DNA of 64,000 nucleotides from Helicobacter felistomachi (lineage in GTDB: Bacteria > Campylobacterota > Campylobacteria > Campylobacterales > Helicobacteraceae). A program made the position numbers and the translations under genes. Under the pieces are notes generated by a model. The model had not been told where the DNA came from and did no database searches. It worked only from the letters and a program-made list of their open reading frames with translations. Positions 19,063 through 27,712 of this stretch are shown one piece after another. The first letter of the stretch is position 1. Each line of letters starts with the position of its first letter. The stretch spans positions 1,178,001 to 1,242,000 of the forward strand of contig NZ_AP028022.1 of assembly GCF_030296895.1 (NCBI RefSeq). Reading direction: 5' to 3'.

Positions 19063-19808
19063 ATGCAAACCATCAACGCCCCGAGCCTAGAAGAGGCGAT
19101 CATCAAGGCATCTTCACTGCTAGGTTGTTCGGTTGTGGATTTGGAGTATGAAGTGGTGCAAGCCCCCAGCAAGGGCTTTTTAGGCTTAGGCAAAAAGGAA
19201 GCCATTTTAAGGGTACAAAGAAAACCCCAAGCGGCTACAAGTCCCCAAGCCCAAGAGCCCACCCCCCCCACGCAAACCCAACTTTCCGCACAAGCCTACA
19301 GCCCCCAAGAGCCCCAAGAAACCCCCCCACGCTAGAGAAACCAATATCCCCAATCCAACCTATCAACAAACTAGCCCAAATCCAAGCCGAGCTAGAGAGT
19401 TTGTTTAGCCACCTGCCCTATGAGATCGAGCACATACAAGTGAGCCTATACAACCCCCAAACGCTCTTGATCGAGATCAATGGTCCCGACTCGGCACTCA
19501 TCATCGGTGAAAAGGGCTACCGCTACAATGCCCTATCCTACCTGCTTTTCAACTGGATACACCATAAGCACAATTACAATATCCGCCTAGAAGTGGCCAG
19601 TTTCTTAAAAGACCAAGAAGAGATGATGGAAGTGTACTTGCAGGGGGTGATCATGGCCGTACACGAAGTCGGCAAGGCGCAAACCAAACCCCTAGATGGC
19701 ATGCTCTTACACATTGCCCTAAAACGCCTGCGAGAGGCCTTTCCTAATAAGCATGTGGTGATTGAACAAAACAGCCAAAACGAGTCGGTTGTCGTGGTGA
19801 ATGACTGA
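19063..19808 (+). pseudogene. jag: Jag/SpoIIIJ-associated RNA-binding protein, broken at a C7 tract
   Basis: Residues 1-55 form a Jag_N domain (GCSVVDLEYEVV, GFLGLGKKEAIL). A Pro/Gln linker follows and the frame stops at 19335. One base over, the frame continues from EKPISPIQPINKLAQ into the KH domain (LIEINGPDSALIIGEKGYRYNALSYLL) to 19808. The break is the C7 run at 19322-19328; C8 would join the halves, and a C8 run at 19262-19269 in the same linker is intact. The classical R3H motif is not obvious in the C-terminal part. Both halves are well conserved, so a sequencing error or slippage is more likely than true loss. The stop overlaps the mnmE start by eight bases. Confidence 0.85.
19322..19328. 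repeat. C7 tract at the jag frame break
   Basis: One C short of keeping jag in frame. The related C8 tract at 19262-19269 lies 60 bases upstream in the same Pro-rich linker. Confidence 0.8.
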
Positions 19809-21156
19809 CACCATCGCCGCCATCGCCACCCCCCCCCGCCCTAGGGGCGATTGCCATCGTGAAAATCAGCGGAGATCAGAGCCTAAAAATTTTACAAATC
19901 CTCACCCACCGCCAGCACTTTACCCCAAGACGGGCTATTTTGGTGGATTGCTACGATGGTCAGGACTTGCTAGATCAAGCCCTAGCCCTTTACTTTCAAG
20001 CCCCGCACAGCTACACGGGCGAGGATGTGGCTGAAATCCAATGCCACGGAGGGTTGCTTGTGGCACGGCTCATTTTAGAGGCCTGCTTAAAAGCGGGGGC
20101 AAGGCTCGCAATGGGGGGGGAGTTTAGCAAGCGGGCGTTTTTCAATAACCGCATGGATTTATCGCAAATACAGGCCCTGCAACAACTCATAGAGAGCCAA
20201 AATGCGTCCATGGCAAAGGCGATGGCTAAACAGCTTAAGGGCGGGCTTAAAAACTTCGTGCACTCTATCCGCACCGCCCTTTTAGAACTCATCGCCACGG
20301 CTGAGGTGTTGATCGACTACGCTGAGGAAGACCTGCCCGAGAATTTGCCTGAAACTATGTGCTCTAAAATGCGCCCCACCTTAAAGAAGTTGCAACACAC
20401 CCTAGAGGTGTCTCAAGCCAAACAAGCCCAATTAGAGGGCTACACCTTAAGCATTGTGGGTAAGCCTAATGTGGGTAAAAGCTCGCTTTTAAACGCCCTA
20501 TTGTTGCAAGAGCGCGCGATCGTGAGCCCACTAGCGGGCACCACTAGAGACACGATTGAGGAAGTGGTGTATCTCAATGGCTCTTGTGTGCGCCTTGTGG
20601 ATACAGCGGGCATTAGGGAGGGGGCGGATGTGATTGAGCGTTTAGGCATTGAGCGCAGCAAGGCGCGCATGCAAGAGAGCCAAATCATTTTAGCTTTGTT
20701 TGACTTGAGCCAAGAAATGGACAAAGAGGATTGCCATATTTTAGACTTGCTCGTAGAACAACAAGAAAAAACGATCCTAGTGGTGTTTAACAAAAGCGAC
20801 TGCCCCCAAAAGCTAGACATCCCCGCCCTTTTAGCCCAACTGCCCTTTATCAAAGCCCCCCGCTTGTGTTAAGCACCAAAAAAAGCCCTTGTTTGCCCCT
20901 GATCCAAGAAGCCCTAGCCCCCTTCATGCAAACTGAACTGCCCGATGTGATCTTGCCCGCTTTGAACCAACAAGAGGCCCTAAAAACCACCATCGCCCAC
21001 CTACAAGACGCAAAAAAGCCCCTAGAACGCCTTGAGCTAGAACTCTTTGCCTACCACATTAAAGACGCGCTAGAGAGTTTAGGGCAAATCACCAGCCCCT
21101 ACAACACCGAGGAAATGCTCGGAGTGATGTTTTCTAAGTTCTGCTTAGGCAAGTAG
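19801..21156 (+). pseudogene. mnmE: tRNA modification GTPase MnmE, broken at C9 and C6 tracts
   Basis: MnmE with MnmG makes 5-carboxymethylaminomethyl-uridine at wobble position 34. The gene starts MTDTIAAIATPP at 19801 and then meets C9 (19829-19837); C8 would read on as ALGAIAIVKISGDQS into the long central frame. That frame holds the folate-binding domain and the G domain with GKPNVGKSSL, DTAG and NKSD. It ends at 20872 because C6 (20856-20861) is one short; C7 leads into the last 96 residues, which end in the family's FCLGK. Every domain is intact, so the gene is probably whole in the organism, or switched at the C9. Confidence 0.87.
19829..19837. repeat. C9 tract in the 5' end of mnmE
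   Basis: Located at codons 10-13. At C9 the frame is off, at C8 or C11 on. It is the longest C run I noticed inside a housekeeping gene in this window and the only frame break here with one base too many in a C run. Confidence 0.8.
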
Positions 21157-23004
21157 TTAAAACACCCAGCCGTAGTTGAAAAAGACATTAAAGTGGCGCA
21201 CACCTTCTTTGATCACGAAAGTGCCCGCAAGGTCGGCGGTGTTGATTTTTGCCACGAGATTTTGCTGGGCTAGGGGCAAAGCGATGCCGATGCTGTATTT
21301 GGAGTGCTTGTAGCGGTAGTTAAAGCCTGTAACTAGGTCTAAATTCCCGCTGTTGAAAAACCCCGCCCCCTTCAAGCCATAGCCCTTCCACAACGCTCTA
21401 AAGCCCACAAACATGCCATAAGAACTTTTAAACTTACGCATGGCATAGGTGCGTTTCTTTTTGTTGTGGATGCGGTAGGTGGTGTAATTGGTTTTAAAGT
21501 CAATGAGCGCGTCCATCCCCACCCCGAAGGCGACTTGGTTGATGGTGTGGATAAAACCCATTCTTTTAGCGTAGTTGTATTTGATGATCCCATAGTAGGA
21601 CAGCCCGAAGTAGTCGTTAAAGTATTGTTGGTAGCCCCCCATGACATTAAAGCCCACCATCGCCGAAGCGGCGGCACTGTTGGTGGAGAGGACACTGCGT
21701 AACGCCCGCATAAAGGCGGTGGGGTAAACGGGCGCGCTTTGGCTGGCTAAATCGTTGTAATTGATGGGTAAATCTCCCGCTTTACCAAGTTGCGTCCACA
21801 CATCCACACCGATCCCGCCCATTCCCGCCTCCACATACTTGCCATTAATCTTATAATACGGAGCATACGCATCCCAGTGCTTGAGTTGTGGACCTCCTAC
21901 AGAGTTATACCAGCCATTTTGATAAGTCATGTTGCCATCGTGCTGGTAGCCGTTGACATGCCCAAATTCGTGCATCACCGTAATGATGGGCCATGTGCCG
22001 CTGCTGATGTCGTCGGTGTCTAAAATTTTAGAATCTTTGGGGTTGATGAGGTAGGGAGAGATTCCAAAGACCCCCGGACCACCCAAACCATCCAAGCCAC
22101 CTGCGACCACATTTGGCGTTAGAGTGTCGATCACAAGCGAAGTGTTGCCGACTTTATTGCTGGTATATCTGCCGTAGACCTCGCTCTTGTTTAATATATA
22201 TTGTTTCAAGCTAGGGTCTTTTTTCAGGATGTTAGGGGGGAACTTCCCATTAGGTCCGGGCACCATATCGGGGTTATAAGGACCATTATTTTGTGGATAA
22301 TTAGTGAGCTCAAAGGGCGCTCCCTCCACGGCTTTTTTAAATTGCGGGTTGCTTAGCATGGCCGTGAGGTTTAAAAAGGTTTCTACTAATTCTTTGGCTT
22401 CTTTGGGGGTGGGGATCGCCCAAGTGGTGTTGCCCGGGGCTCCTGCCTGTGCGATTCTACCCTCAATGTCTACGGTGATTTTATTGAGATCGTTTAACAC
22501 CTGCGTGGTGGTGGGATCGGAGCTAGCGGAGGGCTTTAACATAAAAGTAGAGTTGGCATTGCCCCCGGCTTTGGCAATAGCGGGGAGAAAATCCTCAGCC
22601 ACCACACTTTGGGTGAATTGGGGGATGTCTTTAAACATGCCCACCTTGACCTCTTGTCCGTTGGCATTTTTCATGTAAAGGTCTACATTGTGTAAGTTGT
22701 AGGGTAAAAAGCTTTCAATGTGTAGCTTTCCATTTTCCAGTTGCATTTTGACCGGGTGGGTGGTGTAAAAAGTGATCGGGTTTTTACGGTTATCTAAGGC
22801 CGCTTGTGTGAAAGTGGGCGCGGCATTTAGCATGTAAGTGGACTCACAAACCACACCCAGCGGGCAGGGGGGCTTTTTATCGATGTCTTCTTGGGTTTCT
22901 AATAAACCTGTCATCAAACCCCCTTCCACAAAAAACCCGTCTTTGGGGTGTGCCATTAAAAAACCAGAACCACTCAAGACTAGGGGGAGCAACCATTTAC
23001 GCAT
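21157..23004 (-). CDS. Outer-membrane barrel protein with metzincin-like HEXXHXXGXXH motif
   Basis: An intact 615-residue paralogue of the broken gene at 9544-11948. A signal peptide (MRKWLLPLVLSGSGFLMA) is followed by HPKDGFFVEGGLMTG, a shared N-terminal domain, and the zinc motif HEFGHVNGYQH at residues 345-355 with NMTYQNGW just after. From about residue 430 the pattern is a Helicobacter outer-membrane barrel, ending NVFFNYGWVF with terminal Phe for BAM recognition. It resembles Helicobacter outer-membrane protein families (Hof/HP_OMP type) in the barrel; I do not recall the zinc motif being described there. It sits after mnmE, where H. pylori also has an outer-membrane protein gene, but here convergent. 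Confidence 0.85.
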   Translation of the reverse strand: MRKWLLPLVLSGSGFLMAHPKDGFFVEGGLMTGLLETQEDIDKKPPCPLGVVCESTYMLNAAPTFTQAALDNRKNPITFYTTHPVKMQLENGKLHIESFLPYNLHNVDLYMKNANGQEVKVGMFKDIPQFTQSVVAEDFLPAIAKAGGNANSTFMLKPSASSDPTTTQVLNDLNKITVDIEGRIAQAGAPGNTTWAIPTPKEAKELVETFLNLTAMLSNPQFKKAVEGAPFELTNYPQNNGPYNPDMVPGPNGKFPPNILKKDPSLKQYILNKSEVYGRYTSNKVGNTSLVIDTLTPNVVAGGLDGLGGPGVFGISPYLINPKDSKILDTDDISSGTWPIITVMHEFGHVNGYQHDGNMTYQNGWYNSVGGPQLKHWDAYAPYYKINGKYVEAGMGGIGVDVWTQLGKAGDLPINYNDLASQSAPVYPTAFMRALRSVLSTNSAAASAMVGFNVMGGYQQYFNDYFGLSYYGIIKYNYAKRMGFIHTINQVAFGVGMDALIDFKTNYTTYRIHNKKKRTYAMRKFKSSYGMFVGFRALWKGYGLKGAGFFNSGNLDLVTGFNYRYKHSKYSIGIALPLAQQNLVAKINTADLAGTFVIKEGVRHFNVFFNYGWVF

Positions 23005-23080
23005 GCAAGTAACCTATGTTAAGATAGCTATAAAGTTTTGTTGTAGCATTTTGAAACTTTAGACTTGTTGAGATAAAAAC

Positions 23081-23917
23081 ATGCTAGAAATTCTAATACA
23101 AAAACGCTTAAAGGGGGCAGAGGGGGACTTTAGCCTAGAGGCCAACTTGCGCCTAAAATCCGCCCAAACCTATGCCTTGATGGGGGCTTCTGGCATGGGC
23201 AAGAGCACGCTGCTACGCACTCTTGCAGGACTAGAAACCCCCGATCGTGGGCGCATTGTTTTTAAAAACCAAGTGTGGTGCGACACACAAAAGCGCATTA
23301 ACCTAAGCCCGCAGGAGCGCAAGGTGGGCTTTGTGTTTCAAGATTATGGGCTCTTCCCCCACTTAAACACCCAGCAAAACATCGCCTTTGGGGCCCCCAA
23401 ACACCCAAAAATTGCTGAAATTGTCGCTTTAATGGAGCTAGAAGGGCTGTTAAAACGCCCCATCGCCACACTCTCAGGCGGGCAGCAACAAAGGGTCGCT
23501 TTGGCGCGGGCAATTTTGCGCGCTCTTGATGGCGGGTCGCTCTTGTGTTTAGATGAGGGCTTGAGTGCGCTAGATGGGCGCATGCGCTCTAAGTTGCAAG
23601 CGCAAATCAAATTCTTGAGCGCACATTTTAAGCTCACCACCCTGCTCATCACCCACGACCTGCTGGAGGCCTATCAAATGGCAACCACCCTAATCTTTTT
23701 GCAGCAAGACATGCACACCACCACCGCTTACACCCAAAATCTAGACCCCAAGCCCGCCCTGCACGCTAAAGTGCTGCAAAGCCACGATCAAGAGCTCACC
23801 CTAGCTCTAGAGCCGCAAATCTTGCGCCTGCCCTGTGTTAAGAAGCTCAAAGAGGGGGCTTGTGTGGCGCTAGAACCCAAAAATCTACAGATAAATGTGT
23901 TAGAATCGCCGCTATGA
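23081..23917 (+). CDS. modC: Molybdate-type ABC transporter ATP-binding protein
   Basis: ATPase of an importer, most like ModC. Walker A GASGMGKST (about residue 36), Q-loop FQDYGLFPH, signature LSGGQQQR, Walker B LLCLDEGLSALD and switch THD are all present. After the ATPase domain is a short C-terminal part that could be a trimmed MOP-type domain; 278 residues is shorter than the usual 350. modA and modB are not nearby, so the permease must be elsewhere, or the gene serves another system. The stop shares ATGA with the aldolase-like gene, so the two are coupled. Confidence 0.85.
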   Translation: MLEILIQKRLKGAEGDFSLEANLRLKSAQTYALMGASGMGKSTLLRTLAGLETPDRGRIVFKNQVWCDTQKRINLSPQERKVGFVFQDYGLFPHLNTQQNIAFGAPKHPKIAEIVALMELEGLLKRPIATLSGGQQQRVALARAILRALDGGSLLCLDEGLSALDGRMRSKLQAQIKFLSAHFKLTTLLITHDLLEAYQMATTLIFLQQDMHTTTAYTQNLDPKPALHAKVLQSHDQELTLALEPQILRLPCVKKLKEGACVALEPKNLQINVLESPL

Positions 23918-24585
23918 AAAATGTCTATGTCAGAGAAGTGGATCAAAAATTCTTGCAACAGCTCCAAAAAGTGTCCCTTTCCATGTTCCGCAAGGGATTT
24001 TTTAGTATTTTTAGAGGTTCGATCTCGGCACGTATGGGGGCGACTCGCTTTCTCATCAATAAAAACAATGCGGTGTTTGACAATTTGGACGAAGAGTCCT
24101 TCATCGTTTTGCAAGACAAATTAGATTACCGCTGGCGGGAGGCGAGCATGGATGTGGGCATCCACGCCAGCATTTACCGCCATTTTACAGAAGCCCGCTT
24201 CATCGCTTATGGCCGCCCCCCGCACGCCATCGCCTACTCTTTAACCAACGAATGCCTAACCCCCAAAGATTACTTGGGCTACACGCTGCTAGGGCAAAAA
24301 GTTGAAATCTACGACCCCAAGAGTTATCGGGATTGGCAGGACCGCGCCCCTGTGGATATTCTGCACTATTTACAAGCGAGCAAGAGGCGTTTTATTTTCA
24401 TTAGGGGTTGTGGGATTGTGGTGTATCACAGAGAACTACAAGGCTTGTTGAAAATTTTTGATTTGATTGAGGGGAGTTGTGAGGTTTTGCAATTTGCGAA
24501 TTTGGCCCAAAACCCTAAGGGAGAACCTTTAGCAAAAGAAGAGGCAGTTTCCGAGCAAGGTCCGGCTGAGCCAAACCCTGGCTAA
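23914..24585 (+). CDS. Class II aldolase/adducin-family protein
   Basis: An ATG at 23914, overlapping the modC stop by four bases, gives 223 residues starting MKNVYVREVDQKF. The first 180 residues follow the class II aldolase/adducin domain: SGSISARMG-like FRGSISARMG, then DEESFIVL, then HASIYRHFTEARFIAYGRPPHAIAYSL. The usual zinc-ligand pair HTH in the last block is replaced by YGRPPH, so one metal ligand may be lost and the enzyme activity is uncertain. The tail is acidic and Pro-rich. A strong terminator overlaps its stop codon. Confidence 0.75.
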   Translation: MKNVYVREVDQKFLQQLQKVSLSMFRKGFFSIFRGSISARMGATRFLINKNNAVFDNLDEESFIVLQDKLDYRWREASMDVGIHASIYRHFTEARFIAYGRPPHAIAYSLTNECLTPKDYLGYTLLGQKVEIYDPKSYRDWQDRAPVDILHYLQASKRRFIFIRGCGIVVYHRELQGLLKIFDLIEGSCEVLQFANLAQNPKGEPLAKEEAVSEQGPAEPNPG

Positions 24586-24597
24586 AGCCAGGCGGTT
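24577..24597 (+). terminator. Intrinsic terminator after the aldolase-like gene
   Basis: CCTGGCT (24577-24583), loop AA, AGCCAGG (24586-24592), then CGGTTTTT. A perfect 7-bp GC-rich stem with a T run, overlapping the stop codon at 24583-24585. It ends the modC transcript before the convergent tsaA gene. Confidence 0.85.
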
Positions 24598-24604
24598 TTT
24601 AAAC

Positions 24605-25201
24605 TTAGAGGCGGCTGGCGTGTTCTTTAAGGTAATCAGCCACACCTTCGTGGCTAGGTTTCATGCCCGCATCGCCTTTTTGCCAACCCGCAGGGCAGAC
24701 TTCGCCATGTTCTTCAAAGAAAATCAAGGCATCCACCATGCGCAACATTTCATCCACATTGCGCCCTAGGGGGAAGTCGTTGATCACCGCATGGCGGACT
24801 TTTTGGTGTTTGTCAATGAGAAAAGATCCCCTAAGAGCGATGGCGTTTTCAAAGAGCACATCGTAAGCCCTGGCGATGTCTTTGGTCACATCTGCCACAA
24901 TGGGGAAGGTAACTTGACCGATTCCGCCCTTTTCTGTGGGCGTGTTTTTCCAAGCATAGTGGACCACTTCGGTGTCTGTGGAGATCCCGATCACATTAAA
25001 GCCCCTATTGTTAAACTCTTTCACACGGTGATCGAAAGCGATGACCTCAGAGGGGCAAACAAAAGTAAAATCTTTGGGCCAAAAGAACAACACCGCGCCA
25101 TTGCGCCCTAGGTTTTTAGACAATTCAAAATGCTCATCCACTTGGTTATTGGGCAAAACAGCCGTGGCTTTAAAATCCGGAGCAATTTTGGTAACTAGCA
25201 T
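24605..25201 (-). CDS. tsaA: Alkyl hydroperoxide reductase / 2-Cys peroxiredoxin
   Basis: Abundant antioxidant of Helicobacter, reducing hydroperoxides and peroxynitrite with electrons from thioredoxin. The ATG at 25201 is preferred over an in-frame one 12 codons earlier because AGGGAG lies just upstream and the protein then begins MLVTKIAPDFKA. The 198-residue product has the peroxidatic site FTFVCPSE and the resolving site GEVCPAGW, both cysteines present, with PTEKGGIGQV between them. It is divergent from the wzk gene, with 130 bases holding both promoters. Confidence 0.96.
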   Translation of the reverse strand: MLVTKIAPDFKATAVLPNNQVDEHFELSKNLGRNGAVLFFWPKDFTFVCPSEVIAFDHRVKEFNNRGFNVIGISTDTEVVHYAWKNTPTEKGGIGQVTFPIVADVTKDIARAYDVLFENAIALRGSFLIDKHQKVRHAVINDFPLGRNVDEMLRMVDALIFFEEHGEVCPAGWQKGDAGMKPSHEGVADYLKEHASRL

Positions 25202-25293
25202 AAAAAATCTCCCTAAATATTTTGGTTTTGTTAGCAAAAACTAACGGGCGCATTGTAGCTAAATATCCGTTAACAATCAAGGCGGGTTTTAGG

Positions 25294-25299
25294 TATAAT
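25294..25299 (+). promoter_or_regulatory. -10 box for the wzk-like flippase gene
   Basis: Consensus TATAAT in GGTATAATTCAAG, giving a start near 25306, 27 bases before the TTG start. No clear -35. Confidence 0.6.
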
Positions 25300-25332
25300 T
25301 CAAGCTTTTAGATTGCATTTTAAGGATTTGCC

Positions 25333-27057
25333 TTGTCTTCAAAGAAGCGCATCAGCCCCTTTAAAACTTTTTTGCGTTCCCTTTTGCAAATCTTAGCCCT
25401 CATTAACAAGAGAGATAAAAAAATCTTAGCAATCTTGGTGCTCATGTCTATTTTTATGTCCTTGCTCGAAGTGGTTTCAATCAGCATGATCATGCCCTTC
25501 ATCACGCTAGCCAGTTCACCGGATTTGGTTTTATCTAACCCCTACGCTAGAGCCGTCTACGACGCTCTGCACTTTAAAACCCCCTTGCATTTTGCTTATT
25601 TCTTTAGTTTTGCGCTCGTGGGGCTGTATGTGTTTCGCATGGGTTATAGCGTGCTCTTTGCCTACACCAATAGCCGCTTTGCCAGCCAAAAGGCACACGC
25701 CCTAGCCCAAAGGCTGTTCATGCATCATCTCAAAAGTTCGTATTTGGAGCACATCAACCTAAATCTAGATAAAATCCGCCACACCATCATGGAAAAAAGC
25801 GGGGGGGTTTTATCCGGCTTAAGTGCTCTTTTGGGATTGCTCACAGAGATGAGCGTGATGTTGTTTTTATATGGACTCTTGATCTACACCAACTGGAAAA
25901 TGACTTTGGTTTTGACCTTTATCTTAGCCCTGCAAGTCTTTTTCATCATCAAATACATGTCCAGGTTCATCCAACAAAAAGGGCGGATCACCAACAACGC
26001 CCAAACGCAGTCCTTTAAAATCCTGTCTAAGTTCTTTGGCAATTTTAAAATCACCAAACTCAAAGACAACCACGAGCAAGCCTACCAAGTCTTTACCCAA
26101 AATAGCCTAAGTAACGCCAGGGCCAACATCACCTACCGCACTTTACAGGCGATCCCTAATCGCTTTTTAGAGACCGTGGGCTTTAGTTTACTGATTTTAT
26201 CGGTCGTCTATGTCTTGCATAAGTACGGCGAAGCTAGGATGGTTTTGCCCATCATCTCTATGTATGCCCTGGCTCTTTATCGCATGCTACCCTCCTTAAA
26301 CCGCATCTTGGATCAATACGGCATCATCTGCTACCAACAACAAGCGATCAATGGTGTTTACAAGGATTTGAGTCGCCCCATTCAAGAAGAGGGGGCGCTG
26401 GAATTGCCCTTTAAAGAGAGCATCCGCCTTCAAAATGTCAGCTTTGCCTACAAGCGCACCCACCCCATCTTAGAAGACTTGAATTTAGACATCAAAAGGG
26501 GACAAAAAGTCGCCTTCATCGGCCCTAGCGGTTGTGGCAAGTCCACCTTAGTAGACATCATTATGGGTGTGCTTTACCCCACTAAGGGGCAGATTTTTGT
26601 AGACAACACCCCCCTAACCCCCCAAAACATCCGCACATGGCGGCAAAAGATCGGCTACATCCCCCAACACATTTATCTGTTCGATGGCAGTGTCGCCGAA
26701 AATGTCGCTTGCGGCAGCCCGCTAGACAAAGATAGGGTCATAGAAGTTTGCAAAATGGCGCACATTCACGACTTTTTAAGTCAGCACAGAGGGATTGAAA
26801 CGCCCATCGGCGAGGGGGGGATCAACCTCAGCGGAGGACAAAAGCAACGCCTAGGTATTGCTAGAGCACTCTATGACAACCCCGAAATTTTAGTGCTTGA
26901 TGAAGCCACCTCAGCCCTAGACACCCCCACGGAGGCAAAAATCATGGACGAGATTTACAGCGTGGCTGAAGGCAAGACCCTGCTCGTCATCGCGCACCGC
27001 CTAAGCACAATTGAACGCTGTGAAATCAAAATTGATCTAAGTAAGCCTTCTGTGTGA
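25333..27057 (+). CDS. wzk: ABC-type lipid-linked oligosaccharide flippase (Wzk/PglK type)
   Basis: The 574-residue half-transporter has six hydrophobic segments in the first 320 residues and a C-terminal ATPase with GPSGCGKST, the Q-loop IPQHIYLFDG, signature LSGGQKQR, Walker B LVLDEATSALD and the IAHRLST switch. H. pylori Wzk (a PglK relative) moves undecaprenyl-linked O-antigen across the inner membrane; size and sequence fit that group better than MsbA. Start TTG at 25333 with TAAGGA seven bases upstream. The 3' end overlaps the convergent HAD gene by 32 bases. uppS, which makes the lipid carrier precursor, is two genes away. Confidence 0.82.
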   Translation: MSSKKRISPFKTFLRSLLQILALINKRDKKILAILVLMSIFMSLLEVVSISMIMPFITLASSPDLVLSNPYARAVYDALHFKTPLHFAYFFSFALVGLYVFRMGYSVLFAYTNSRFASQKAHALAQRLFMHHLKSSYLEHINLNLDKIRHTIMEKSGGVLSGLSALLGLLTEMSVMLFLYGLLIYTNWKMTLVLTFILALQVFFIIKYMSRFIQQKGRITNNAQTQSFKILSKFFGNFKITKLKDNHEQAYQVFTQNSLSNARANITYRTLQAIPNRFLETVGFSLLILSVVYVLHKYGEARMVLPIISMYALALYRMLPSLNRILDQYGIICYQQQAINGVYKDLSRPIQEEGALELPFKESIRLQNVSFAYKRTHPILEDLNLDIKRGQKVAFIGPSGCGKSTLVDIIMGVLYPTKGQIFVDNTPLTPQNIRTWRQKIGYIPQHIYLFDGSVAENVACGSPLDKDRVIEVCKMAHIHDFLSQHRGIETPIGEGGINLSGGQKQRLGIARALYDNPEILVLDEATSALDTPTEAKIMDEIYSVAEGKTLLVIAHRLSTIERCEIKIDLSKPSV

Positions 27058-27697
27058 GCTTTTCTAAATCCAAGCCCTCAAAAGTTTGGATATAGGCACT
27101 TGGTAATAACTCTTTTAGGGTGGGGTTGTTGTAGCCCAAAAAAGCAATTTGATTTGCTCTTGCACTTTCATAATCGCTCTTACTATCCCCGATCAAGACC
27201 ATTTCGCCGGACTTATAGCCATGCTTAGCGCACATGTTCGCCAGGATTTTTGCCTTCGCGGGTGGCGTGCCCTCAACGCTCTTAAAGTAGGGCAAAATCC
27301 CTAAAAACTCGCAGAGAACCTGTAACTCTGTATGCAAAGCTGCCGAAGCAATGTGGAAAATATACTTTTCATCGTTCGTCTTGATGAAGTCCAATACTTC
27401 AAGATTTAAATGCTCTCTTGAAAACAAATCTTTAGAGATAATCTGCCCAAACTCTTCAACTAGAGCATGGATTTTGTCCGCGTCTATGGTTTTCTTTAAA
27501 ATCTGGGTGTAAAAGTGGGCGATTTTATCAAAACGGCTCACCCCCCCATTGGCGTAGTGGTAATCCTCAAACACCTTTAGGGCCGCTTCATCTGCCTTTG
27601 TGTGCCGTCTAAACAATTCCTTAAATCCCTCCCCTTTTAAGTGCATGCTGTTAAACACCACCCCATCAAAATCCCACACCACAACTTTTAATGTCAT
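27026..27697 (-). CDS. HAD-superfamily phosphatase
   Basis: A 223-residue protein with the haloacid dehalogenase motifs in order: WDFDGVVFNS (nucleophile and acid/base Asp), the small motif II around IASAA, a Lys in PPAKAKIL, and GDSKSDYESARA. A four-helix cap lies between the first two motifs, so it is a subfamily I enzyme such as a phosphoglycolate- or sugar-phosphatase; the substrate cannot be told. It lies 15 bases after uppS on the same strand and is probably cotranscribed with it. Confidence 0.85.
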   Translation of the reverse strand: MTLKVVVWDFDGVVFNSMHLKGEGFKELFRRHTKADEAALKVFEDYHYANGGVSRFDKIAHFYTQILKKTIDADKIHALVEEFGQIISKDLFSREHLNLEVLDFIKTNDEKYIFHIASAALHTELQVLCEFLGILPYFKSVEGTPPAKAKILANMCAKHGYKSGEMVLIGDSKSDYESARANQIAFLGYNNPTLKELLPSAYIQTFEGLDLEKLTQKAYLDQF

Positions 27698-27712
27698 GTC
27701 AAATCCTTTCTG

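Noticed and set aside
19322..19328. Programmed ribosomal frameshifting as the explanation for the jag, mnmE, pit and coaD breaks
   Set aside because: No slippery heptamer with a downstream pseudoknot or stem was evident, and the same one-base deficit recurs at unrelated G/C runs, which fits miscalled homopolymers better.
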